Below are positions 35,434 to 43,800 of a stretch of DNA of 64,000 nucleotides, in pieces (within the stretch, counting starts at the first letter, position 1; each line of letters begins with the position of its first letter). Location: NCBI GenBank assembly GCA_050247075.1, contig JBFWUW010000026.1, positions 1 through 64,000 on the forward strand, given 5' to 3'. This DNA comes from JBFWUW01 sp050247075. Its GTDB lineage: Bacteria; Planctomycetota; Planctomycetia; Pirellulales; JBFWUW01. Below the pieces are notes generated by a model. It ran no database searches, had not been told where the DNA came from, and saw only the letters and a program-made list of their open reading frames with translations. A program made the position numbers and the translations under genes.

Positions 35434-35631
35434 GGTCTCAGTATCCGCAGTCGGTCCAGCGGTTGCAACATCGACTCGAATAGTCGCTTCCGGCCATACA
35501 CTTAGCCTGCTTCCACGTCGTTGGCCTCAATCGACTCGATGCCCACCTTCAGGCTTGGTCAGATCGACCTTACTTAACGCTACGGATTCCCGACCGCGTT
35601 TTCACCCCCATTCTCCCAGGAGATACTCCGT

Positions 35632-36591
35632 ATGAGCACCTTACTCGATGAACCGATTGCCCGCGTCAACACGGCACCCGCCCAACGCCTGCGGTCCACG
35701 ATGGCGGCCGTCCGCGTCATGTTCACATGGTTTGGCGTTCGCAAATCCCTCACCGCCGAACAGAAGGAACAAGCTGCCGAGAGCTTTGGGGCCGAAGGTC
35801 AATTCCTGTCGGCGGGCAAAAAGCTCCTCGACACACGGCATGAAGCTTACAAGGCCGTGACGGCAATTCGTGGCAGAATCGTCAAGTTGTGGAAGAGCCA
35901 GTCGCTGCCGTTCCCGGAGCCAGGGATTCGCCTGATCCGCCAGGACGACGTGGCCAGCTTCGACGTGCAGATGACAACCTGCCGGGCCGAACTGCAAGAG
36001 GCCGTGGAACGCCTCGATCGACACTATGCGGAACTTGTCGATGCGGCACGTCTGCGGCTTGGCAGTCTGTTTGATCCCAGCGACTACCCGAGCAGCCTGT
36101 TGGGCTTGTTCGGACTCGCCTGGGAATTTCCCAGTGTCGAGCCACCGCCCTACCTGCGTGAACTAAGCCCCGAGTTGTTTCGTCAGGAGCAACAACGCGT
36201 TATATCCCGATTCGATGAAGCGGTTCGGCTGGCGGAGGAAGCCTTCGCCACGGAGCTTTCGCGACTGGTCAGCCATCTGGCCGAACGGTTGTCTGGTCAG
36301 GAAGATGGCCGTCCCAAGGTATTCCGTGACAGTGCCATCGAACGCTTCCAAGAGTTCTTTGACCGCTTTCGCACGCTGAACATCCGCAGCAACGCCGACT
36401 TGGATGCCTTGGTCCAACAGGCTCAAGGCGTTATTCGGGGCGTCGAACCGCAGGAACTTCGTGATAGCCAATCCCTACGTGGTCAGGTCACCATCGATCT
36501 AAGCCGCGTGCAGGCCAGCCTCGACCAGATCATCGTTGACCGGCCACGGCGGCGGATCATCCGCAATGCCGTTCATCGGGAGGCATCGTGA
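35632..36591 (+). CDS. Large alpha-helical island protein
   Basis: 319 residues. ATG 35632 follows AGGAGAT. Almost wholly helical with few glycines: FFS-free sequence such as TAEQKEQAAESFGAEGQFL, LQEAVERLDRHYAELVDAAR, QRVISRFDEAVRLAEEAFAT. One possible nucleic-acid binding Arg/Lys-rich patch at the end (VDRPRRRIIRNAVHRE). No named family; proteins of similar size and composition accompany RecB-like nuclease genes in phages and planctomycetes. Its TGA overlaps the ATG of the next gene. Confidence 0.72.
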   Translation: MSTLLDEPIARVNTAPAQRLRSTMAAVRVMFTWFGVRKSLTAEQKEQAAESFGAEGQFLSAGKKLLDTRHEAYKAVTAIRGRIVKLWKSQSLPFPEPGIRLIRQDDVASFDVQMTTCRAELQEAVERLDRHYAELVDAARLRLGSLFDPSDYPSSLLGLFGLAWEFPSVEPPPYLRELSPELFRQEQQRVISRFDEAVRLAEEAFATELSRLVSHLAERLSGQEDGRPKVFRDSAIERFQEFFDRFRTLNIRSNADLDALVQQAQGVIRGVEPQELRDSQSLRGQVTIDLSRVQASLDQIIVDRPRRRIIRNAVHREAS

Positions 36592-36836
36592 TGCAACTGG
36601 TCATTACGCCTGTGGGCGAAGTCCGCTGCATCTATGCCGAAGCAATCGACCTGCGGCAATTCGGCACACCCGATATTCGCCGGGCCAGCCATGTCGAACC
36701 AGATGCCACTGGACGTTGGCTGGCGGATCTTGCTCCGGTTGGCGGTCCCGTTCTGGGGCCGTTTGATCTGCGGGCCGATGCTTTGGCCGCAGAAGTTACC
36801 TGGCTCGAACAAAACTGGCTGGGCAGCCAATCTTAG
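36591..36836 (+). CDS. Small conserved planctomycete protein
   Basis: 81 residues; ATG 36591 shares a base with the preceding stop, with GGGAGG six to seven bases upstream. Pattern MQLVITPVGEVRCIYAEA, then IRRASHVEPDATGRWLADL and APVGGPVLGPFDLRADALA is very characteristic of a small protein family common in mobile and accessory regions. The strand-turn-strand pattern with WLADLAPVGGP suggests a small barrel. Function unknown. Confidence 0.75.
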   Translation: MQLVITPVGEVRCIYAEAIDLRQFGTPDIRRASHVEPDATGRWLADLAPVGGPVLGPFDLRADALAAEVTWLEQNWLGSQS

Positions 36837-36903
36837 CCGGTTTTTGACTGCGACCTGGCCTTCTTGATTTGTCGTGCCCGTTTTTGGGCGGTGTGTTTCT
36901 TCA

Positions 36904-36923
36904 CGCCGCCCGCGTGGGCGGCG
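36904..36923 (+). other. GC-rich hairpin before the 36951 gene
   Basis: CGCCGCCC-GCGT-GGGCGGCG, an 8-bp perfect stem, no U-run. It lies 27 bases upstream of the next start codon and could influence its translation or be a weak terminator with read-through. Confidence 0.5.
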
Positions 36924-36950
36924 AATCTCTTGCCACTGGGAGTATAGACA

Positions 36951-37178
36951 ATGACCCAACGTGATCTCAATCGGGCTGTAGCACGTGCCACCGGCGAAGA
37001 TCTGTCCGAGATCGAACGCCTCGGCTTCAACATCATCGACCCGGAGATCGGCGAACTCGACGACGAGCCGTACACCGAACAGCACGACATTCTGCCGCTG
37101 ACAATCAACTGGGACGAGTACGACCTCCATCGCAACGTGGCGGTGATCGAACAGCGTCAGTTTAGTCGGGCAGCGTAG
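36951..37178 (+). CDS. Small acidic island protein (MTQRDLNRAVARATGE family)
   Basis: 75 residues. The N-terminus MTQRDLNRAVARATGEDLSE is a recurrent pattern in small planctomycete proteins of accessory regions: a helix followed by IERLGF. The rest is acidic (IDPEIGELDDEPYTEQ). A strong terminator follows at 37201. No biochemical role known. Confidence 0.75.
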   Translation: MTQRDLNRAVARATGEDLSEIERLGFNIIDPEIGELDDEPYTEQHDILPLTINWDEYDLHRNVAVIEQRQFSRAA

Positions 37179-37200
37179 CTGGTTCGTCTCGGCTTGTTGA

Positions 37201-37246
37201 ACTGGCCCGGCGTTGAATGTCATGTGCAGTGCCGGGCCAGTTTTTG
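37201..37246 (+). terminator. Strong intrinsic terminator
   Basis: ACTGGCCCGGC pairs perfectly with GCCGGGCCAGT (11 bp), 19-base loop, followed by TTTTTG. Separates the small-gene run from the clamp-like gene. Confidence 0.9.
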
Positions 37247-37279
37247 TTTTGAACTTCTATTTTCCCAGGAACAGTTCTC

Positions 37280-38695
37280 ATGCTTACCCTCTCGCGAAGA
37301 CTCATCCGATCGCTGCGTACCGTATTCGGCCGAGCCGGGGAAGGTTCGCGGCGTCCCCGTTCGCCGCAAGTGTCGTTCCAGGCCGATCAGCAGGGCCTGA
37401 AGATCCAATGCCGTGCCGAAGACTTCGGCGTGGAGTACCAGATGGCGGGGCCACAGCCCAGCATGCAGTTCACCATTCCACTTGAATCGTTGCGTGAGTT
37501 TGAAAGCAGCAAGGATCGGCCCGTGACGCTGAGCCGTGAAGGGAAGATTGTCGTTGCCCAGTGGGACGATCATGGCATTCCGCAACGGAATGAGTTCGAT
37601 GTGGCGGACGACCGTCACGCCCAACCATTGGCCGTACCGGCAGAGTTGGTGCAGATCGGCAACCAGGAAGTCTTCCCGATGCTGGCCGACGTGACGAAGT
37701 GCTGTGCGAACGATCACGGCCGATATGCACTCAACTGCATCCAACTTCGTGGCAAGCAAGGGGAAGCCGCCGCCACGGATGGCCGACAGTTGTTGGTCGT
37801 TGGCGGCATCGATTGGCCGTGGCAGGACGACGTACTGGTACTTGGCTCGCGGCTGTTCGCCAGCCAGGAGCTTGACCGTGCCGATCCGGTGTCGGTGGGC
37901 CGATCCGACAGCCACGTTGTCTTTCGTATCGGCTTGTGGACTATCTGGCTGCCCATCGCCAAGGACGTGAAGTTCCCCAACCTGGAGAACGTGATTCCCA
38001 ATCCCGATTTTTCCATGACCCGCATTGCCTTGAGTCGTGGCGATGCGGAGTTCCTGGGCGAAATGATCCCCCGCCTGCCGCGTGACGAGGATACCGAATT
38101 GCCCGTCACGATGCACATCAACGGTCAGGCCGTTATCCGGGCTCGCGGGAAGAGCGGGCCAATCATGGAACTGACGTTGGCCAATTCGACGACCACGGGG
38201 CCAGAGTTGCAATTGAAGGTCGGTCGCGATTTGCTCCGCCGTGCCGTGCAACTTGGCTTTCACGACATTCGATTCGTGGATGACAAGATGCCGGTCGTGT
38301 GCCTTGATGGCCAGCGGCGGTTCATCTGGCAGCCGCTGGGTAGCAACAGGGCCCTCGGTGCCGAACCTGATGCCGTCCGTATCTCGTCGCCCCTTGCGGC
38401 GGCGAGTTCCGTTTCACAAGTCCAAAAGGAAAGGCCGATCATCCCAATGAAAACCACCTCATCGCCGCCGGTCGTCCAGTCGGCACCGGCTTCGGCACAG
38501 GCTACGTCGGCGGCTGCAACCTCGAATGAAGGTCCGAGCGACCCGATCGCCGTTGCCCAGGCCCTCAAGGGACGCATTCGCGAGGCCCTCACGGATGTCA
38601 GCGACCTGATTGTGAGCCTCAAACGTGAACGGCGGAAGAACCAGGCATTGCGTTCGACGCTGGCTTCGCTGCGTGAACTGCAAAAGGTCGCCTGA
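37280..38695 (+). CDS. DnaN-like sliding-clamp homologue
   Basis: 471 residues; ATG 37280 after AGGAAC. Residues ~110-355 show clamp-type patterns: VTKCCANDHGRYALNCIQLRG, trimmed to NDHGRYALNCIQLRG, then EAAATDGRQLLVVGG (the ATDGHRLA-type motif of DNA polymerase III beta) and a final KMPVVCLDGQRRFIWQPL, like the PVxxxMPxR C-terminal strand of beta. About 110 extra residues follow, with a Ser/Ala-rich linker and a terminal coiled coil (IVSLKRERRKNQALRSTLAS). It is shorter per domain than DnaN and poorly conserved. Second, specialised clamps are known in phages. With ligase and nuclease genes nearby, a processivity role in DNA repair or replication of the island is plausible. Confidence 0.72.
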   Translation: MLTLSRRLIRSLRTVFGRAGEGSRRPRSPQVSFQADQQGLKIQCRAEDFGVEYQMAGPQPSMQFTIPLESLREFESSKDRPVTLSREGKIVVAQWDDHGIPQRNEFDVADDRHAQPLAVPAELVQIGNQEVFPMLADVTKCCANDHGRYALNCIQLRGKQGEAAATDGRQLLVVGGIDWPWQDDVLVLGSRLFASQELDRADPVSVGRSDSHVVFRIGLWTIWLPIAKDVKFPNLENVIPNPDFSMTRIALSRGDAEFLGEMIPRLPRDEDTELPVTMHINGQAVIRARGKSGPIMELTLANSTTTGPELQLKVGRDLLRRAVQLGFHDIRFVDDKMPVVCLDGQRRFIWQPLGSNRALGAEPDAVRISSPLAAASSVSQVQKERPIIPMKTTSSPPVVQSAPASAQATSAAATSNEGPSDPIAVAQALKGRIREALTDVSDLIVSLKRERRKNQALRSTLASLRELQKVA

Positions 38696-38723
38696 GTCGG
38701 GTCGTCATTTCATTCCACCGTCG

Positions 38724-38767
38724 CGAGCCGACTGCACCAAAACGTGCGGTCGGCTCGTGTTGTTTTG
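38724..38767 (+). terminator. Intrinsic terminator after the clamp-like gene
   Basis: CGAGCCGACTGCAC pairs with GTGCGGTCGGCTCG (one G-T), six-base loop, then TGTTGTTTTG. Only 24 bases precede the next small gene. Confidence 0.8.
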
Positions 38768-38790
38768 AGAACACTGGACGGGAGGTTTGC

Positions 38791-38991
38791 ATGTTTAGCG
38801 ACCGCGAATTGGCGACCATGCTGGCCGCATTGTTGTACTGGAGCGAGGAGATGTCGCCGCACGGCGTCGAGATCATGCGGCCCTATTTCGACGACCTCGA
38901 ACTGGGGCATGTCGAGCCGTTGTCCGCCGACGAGATCACCGAACTCATGCGGCGGATGCGTGGTGGCCTGATGAAGCCCGGCCCAGGCTGA
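38791..38991 (+). CDS. Small island protein, paralogue of 34280-34465
   Basis: 66 residues. ATG 38791 preceded by GGGAGG. Contains SDRELATMLAALLYWSEEM and VEPLSADEITELMRRM; see the paralogue. Two copies in one island flanking the clamp gene suggest a functional pair or dimeric partner proteins. No catalytic signature. Confidence 0.75.
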   Translation: MFSDRELATMLAALLYWSEEMSPHGVEIMRPYFDDLELGHVEPLSADEITELMRRMRGGLMKPGPG

Positions 38992-39049
38992 CACCTCGCA
39001 AGGTCACCCGTAGCACTGCAATTCCAATTCCTTCTACATGGGAGCAGCT

Positions 39050-39559
39050 ATGTCTCTGAAACTGAATGTTGGCCTCCAGAAAAAAGTCGGCTTGCCCGAT
39101 TACGGCAGTCTGGGGGCCAGTTGTCATGTCGAGTTTGAAGTGGATGGCTCGCTGATCCACCAAGACTTGGATGGGTTCCATCAACAAGTCCGCAACGCCT
39201 TTGTGGCCTGTCAGCAAGCGGTCAACGACCAGCTTGCCAGACAACAGGGCGGAGTTGCGAACGGCCAGGGCAACGGCAACGGTCATTCGTCCAACGGTGG
39301 TGCCAACCACGGGCACGCCAATGGGAATGGCAACGGCTACAGCAACGGCCATCAGCAGAATGGTTCTCGTGGGAACGTCCGCTTGGCCACGGCAAGTCAA
39401 GCTCGTGCCATTCGGGCGATTGCCGGTCGTCAGCGGCTGAACCTGGACGAGCTTCTGGGAAACCGTTTTGGCGTCAACCGGCCGGAGGATCTGAGCATCT
39501 CGGACGCCTCCAGCCTGATCGACGAACTGAAGTCTCCAGCCAATGGGAGTGCCCGATGA
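39050..39559 (+). CDS. Gly/Asn/His-rich linker protein with C-terminal helical domain
   Basis: 169 residues. Start ATG 39050 with GGAGC upstream. An N-terminal strand domain (LKLNVGLQKKVGLPDYGSL, then SCHVEFEVDGSLI) resembles a small barrel; residues ~65-108 are a low-complexity NG/H repeat (GQGNGNGHSSNGG, NGNGNGYSNGHQ); the C-terminal ~55 residues (ATASQARAIRAIAGRQRLNL, then LSISDASSLIDELK) match a helical domain frequent in phage single-strand-annealing and recombination proteins. Four-base overlap with the nuclease gene indicates co-translation. Candidate single-strand DNA handling protein, by context. Confidence 0.7.
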   Translation: MSLKLNVGLQKKVGLPDYGSLGASCHVEFEVDGSLIHQDLDGFHQQVRNAFVACQQAVNDQLARQQGGVANGQGNGNGHSSNGGANHGHANGNGNGYSNGHQQNGSRGNVRLATASQARAIRAIAGRQRLNLDELLGNRFGVNRPEDLSISDASSLIDELKSPANGSAR

Positions 39560-40380
39560 CTGAGGCCATCGCGACACACCCCAACACGCTGGCCCAAAAC
39601 CTGACCGGCAGGAACTACCTCAGTTACTCGGCGATCTCGACCTATCAGCAGTGCCCGTTGCGGTACTTCTTCAAATACGTTGCCGGATTGCCAGAAGATG
39701 TCGTCTCGGCCAGCCTGGTGTTTGGCGGGGCGATCCATGCGGCCGTGCAGCGTCACTTTGAGGAACTGCTGGCCGGTGCCCCGCTACCGTCGCTGGAAGA
39801 TCTGATGGAGGCATACCGGGCCGAATGGGAGGATCGCAAGACCGCTGGCGTAAAGTTCAACAAAGGGGACAACGAGACGACGCTCGCTGATCTGGCCTCC
39901 CGGATGATTCAGGCGTTTCAGGCCAGCGACATGGCCATGACAGACGGCACGATTCTTGGCGTCGAAGAAGAGATCGTCGGAGAACTGGTTCCCGGCTGTC
40001 CCGATCTGCTGGCGAAGCTTGACCTGGTGATTGATACGGACGATGCCGTCGTCATCACGGATTTCAAGACAGCCAAATCGGCATGGACCAACGAACAGGC
40101 CGAAGAATCTGGCACGCAGCTACTGCTGTACTCAGAACTGGCCAAGGTGCTGGTCCCTGGCAAGCAAGTTCGGCTCCAGTTCGTAGTGCTGACCAAGACC
40201 AAGGAGCCGAGCGTCGAGGCGTATCCTCTCACGGTTGATCCGCAGCGAATTGCCCGAACGAAACGGATTGTCGAGCGAGTCTGGCAGGCGATCTCCGCCC
40301 AACACTTCTACCCATCGCCGTCTCCCGTGCAATGCCCGACTTGTCCGTATCGGCAGCCGTGCCGAGCCTGGCAGGGCTGA
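39556..40380 (+). CDS. PD-(D/E)XK nuclease, RecB/Cas4-like with iron-sulfur cysteines
   Basis: 274 residues, ATGA overlap with the previous gene. Starts with LSYSAISTYQQCPLRYFF (the first cluster cysteine), FGGAIHAAVQRHFEE, then the nuclease core: PDLLAKLDLVID (Asp), VVITDFKTAK (D169, K171), GTQLLLYSELA (Gln motif). The C-terminus CPTCPYRQPC supplies three cysteines for a 4Fe-4S cluster as in AddB, Cas4 and related enzymes. Predicted single-strand or end-processing exonuclease. Together with clamp, ligase and ATPase it completes a repair-like set. Confidence 0.93.
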   Translation: MTEAIATHPNTLAQNLTGRNYLSYSAISTYQQCPLRYFFKYVAGLPEDVVSASLVFGGAIHAAVQRHFEELLAGAPLPSLEDLMEAYRAEWEDRKTAGVKFNKGDNETTLADLASRMIQAFQASDMAMTDGTILGVEEEIVGELVPGCPDLLAKLDLVIDTDDAVVITDFKTAKSAWTNEQAEESGTQLLLYSELAKVLVPGKQVRLQFVVLTKTKEPSVEAYPLTVDPQRIARTKRIVERVWQAISAQHFYPSPSPVQCPTCPYRQPCRAWQG

Positions 40381-40428
40381 CCGGCAAGACGATTGCCAGA
40401 ATGAACTTCATCGCGGGAGAACATATTC

Positions 40429-40584
40429 ATGGGTGCAAAGAACAAACTCAACGCCGCAGCCCTCGAAGGCAGTCTGGTCGTCAGCGGGCTGCTGGGACTC
40501 GTAACCGATTCAATTACCGTGTTCGTGATCGCCTTAGTCGGCTTGCTGATCGCAGCCGCAATCTCGGGCGACGTGCGGCGGTAG
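40429..40584 (+). CDS. Short membrane protein at island end
   Basis: 51 residues from ATG 40429 (GGGAGA upstream). MGAKNKLNAAALEGSLVVSG, then two short hydrophobic stretches (LVVSGLLGLVTDS and ITVFVIALVGLLIAAAI), ending GDVRR. Small proteins of this kind with MGxKNKLN starts recur in planctomycetes. Followed by a complex terminator, so it closes the island. Function unknown. Confidence 0.72.
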   Translation: MGAKNKLNAAALEGSLVVSGLLGLVTDSITVFVIALVGLLIAAAISGDVRR

Positions 40585-40592
40585 TGATGCGT

Positions 40593-40684
40593 CCCTCGCC
40601 GTGCCTTGGCCCCGCGTTGGGGCCGGGGTGCGGCGAGGGAGGATTTGGTGGTGACCTGCTGATCGCTCAGGCACGGCTTTTTTT
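40593..40684 (+). terminator. Structured terminator region closing the island
   Basis: An extended hairpin 40593-40639 (CCCTCGCC/GGCGAGGG outside, GGCCCC/GGGGCC inside) is followed by AGGCACGGC, which can pair with upstream GCCGTGCCT, and a seven-T run at 40678-40684. A further AGCCGTGCCT at 40708-40717 offers an alternative pairing. Terminator with possible alternative folds. Confidence 0.7.
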
Positions 40685-40886
40685 AGCTATCAAGGGCACA
40701 GTCAGAGAGCCGTGCCTCTGATTGGCATCGACGACTACAGCTTGTGTCGTCTAGGCGGAGATTTCGTTGCCTTTGGGTCGCAACATCCGAAGTCGAGGTG
40801 GTGGTTGGCGGCAAGGAATTGAATCAGAACCTCATGTTTTGGATTGGCAATCGACACAAGGTCGGGCTGCCAAGATGTGGCTGACG
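40685..40886. other. Short intergenic region between island terminator and giant kinase gene
   Basis: About 200 bases without a credible gene. The convergent genes (small membrane protein on plus, kinase on minus) both end here; the repeated AGCCGTGCCT segment at 40708 is the only structure seen. Confidence 0.4.
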
Positions 40887-43800
40887 TTACTTCCCCTTCT
40901 GCTCCTCGACTTCCTTCCAGAACTCGGCTGCCGGTTTGTCGTTGATCGTCTCCAAGGTCTTGATGGAGCGGAGCAGTTCGGTGTCACGTTCGGGCTTGAA
41001 ATCGAGTGTCAAAGCTTTCAGAGGCATGTCCGAGAGTGGCGAGTAATCTGATGCGAGCGTTTTGGCGATCCTGAGTTCTGTGAGCGGTATCGCCTGGAGT
41101 GGCGACAGGTCAATAACTTGCGTTGTATGGCAATTAAACGTCGCCAAAGGCATTTCTTGCAGGGGAGTTAGGTCGGCAACGTGCGTGTAGAAGCAAAGCA
41201 GGACCTCTAACTGCATTCCTTTCAACGGCGACAAATCGGATAAAACTCCCAGTTCCTTATCACTGGTGCCGCCACAGTTCAGTTTCCGCAAGTCTTTTAG
41301 AGCTCGCACTGGGGAAATGTCACTCACATTCGTGGTTAAAAAACCAATCCCTTTCACCACGCCGTCCTCGATTTCAGGCGTGCCGTTCCTGATATAATCC
41401 GTCACCTTCCCATCGAACCCTGGGTTCAACTCCACCAACTTCTTGCTGACCGCTTCCACCTGCTGTTCGGCAGGCATGGCTTGCACGTCCTTCATCCATT
41501 GCTGGAACGCAACCTGCTTCTCCTCAACTTCCTTCCAGAATTCGGCTACCGGTTTGTTGTTAATCGATTCCAAAGTCTTGATAGAACGGAGCAGGTCGTT
41601 GTCTCGGAACGGATTGAAATCGAGAGATAGAATTCTGAGGGGCAGCCTTTCTAGCGAAGAATAGTTGCTGACTTTAGTATTGTTGCAGTAGAGGGTCTCC
41701 AGGGGCATACCCTTTAGCACCGACAAGTCGGACACATTTGTGTTACTCAGTGATAGTCCGTTGAGCGGCAACCCCGCCAGCGGAGTTAAATCAGAGACAT
41801 TTGTGCCCCAGATTGAAAGTGCCTTGAGCGGCATTTCTCCTAGGGGGGTTAGATCAGACACGGGTGTGAAATTGCAGTTTAGCCCCTCCAGTGGCATCCC
41901 CTTCAACACTGACAGATCAGCCACCCGCGAGCCAATAATTTCCAATATTTCTAACTTCATTCCTTTTAACGGCGTTAAATCGGACACTTCGCTGTATGGA
42001 CAAGTCAGCGACGTCAGCGACATGCCCTTAAGTGGTGAAAGGTCAGACAGTTGTGATTTGTTTCCGAACAATCCGGGTTGAAATAGAATCTTCAACTCCG
42101 GCAGAGCTCGTACAGGGGATATGTCTGTCACTTTCTCAATCGCAAAATGCAAGCCCGTTACCGAGCCTTCCATTATGGTCGGCGTCACCTTTCCATCGAA
42201 CTCTGGGTTCAACTCAACCAGTTTATTGCTGACCGCCTCCACCTGTTGCTCGGCAGGCATAGCCTGCACGTCCTTCATCCATTGCTGGAAGGTGGCCTGC
42301 TGCTCCTCGACTTCCTTCCAGAATTCGGCAACAGGTTTGCCGTTGATCGTCTCCAGGGTCTTGATGGAGCGGAGCAGTTCGGTTTCTCTTATTGTTGTGA
42401 AAGTGAAGTGAAGGCTCTTAAGAGGCAAAGTTTCTAAAGGCGAGAAGTCCACGATCCTGTTTCCTTCACAATTTAGAATCACCAACGGCATTCCTGTCAG
42501 TGCCGACAAATCCTCCACCGCAGTTCGATGGCAATACAGTTCTGCGATGGGCATTCCTTCGAGCGGAGAAAGATCCGAGACTTTACTGCCTGCACAATTC
42601 AAGAACCGAAGTTGCATCCCCTTCAGCGGTGATAAGTCAGTTACCGCAGTAGAATTGCAACTCAGTGTTAGCAGGGACATGCCTTTGAGGGGCGACAAGT
42701 CGGACACTGGCGTTGACTCAAAGTGCAATTGCGTCAAAATCGATCCCTTCAGTGGCGATAAGTCCGAGACTTCTGTGAGGTTACAACTTAGCCAGTCGAG
42801 CGACATACCTTCGAGGGGTGACAGATCGGACACTCGGGTGCTCCAGCAGGCAAGGGTCTTCAGCGGCATCCCAGCGAGCGGGGACAAATCGGAAACTGGT
42901 GTCCGGCTACAGTCGAGACCAACGAGCGACATTTCCGTCAACGGTGTCAAATCGGCAACCATCGTGCAAGCAAATTGCAATTGCGTGAGCGGCACCCCCT
43001 GTAGCGGTGATAAATCGGCCACTTTCCCTTGACCGTTCTTGCTGCCGTTGCAAGCCAACATCTTTAAGCCGCTCAATGCACGAATTGGTGAAATGTCCTT
43101 TACATTGTCCGAGACAAAAGCAATATCCGTTACCACACCATTGTCAATCGTAGGCGTGAGTCGTCCGCCGAAGCCTGTAATCATTCCATCAAACCCGGGG
43201 TTCAAATCTATGAGCTTTCTGCGGACTGCTTCGATTTGCCGTTCCACGGGCATTGCGGCAACATCTTTTGTCCACTCTTCGAATTGTCGTTGCTGACTTT
43301 CGACTTCTTTCCAAAAAGCCGCTGCCGGTTTGCCATTTATTGATTCCAGCGTCTTAATGTTGTGAAGTACTGCAGTGTCACGAAAAGGCTTGAAGTCGCA
43401 AAAAAGTTGTTTTAGAGGAGTGTCTTTGATGGGTGAAAGGTCCGACACTAGGGTTCCGGGACAGAGCAATCCAGTCAATGGCATTCCTCTTAATGGTGAT
43501 AAGTCGGCCACTTGAGAATTGACGCAATGTAGTTGCGTCAGTTGTAGATCCTGTAATGGCGAGAGGTCATTGACTGTCGTGCCACCACAATTCAGGAATT
43601 TAAGTGGAACATTGTGAAGCGGACTCAGATCAGAGACTTGTGTGCCGTAACAATAAAGGTCTGTCAATGGCAAGTCTCGCAGCGGCGATAGGTCCGACAC
43701 TTGCGTTCCGGAGATCGACAACTGTCGCAAAGGCATACCCTTCAATGGCATTAGGTCTGACACCCTTGTATTGGAGATCGACAAGTACCATAGCGGCAAC

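Noticed and set aside
39265..39370. NG/H-rich repeat considered as a tandem DNA repeat or CRISPR-like array
   Set aside because: It is protein low-complexity sequence inside a good gene; no spacer-repeat regularity. No CRISPR array was seen in the window.
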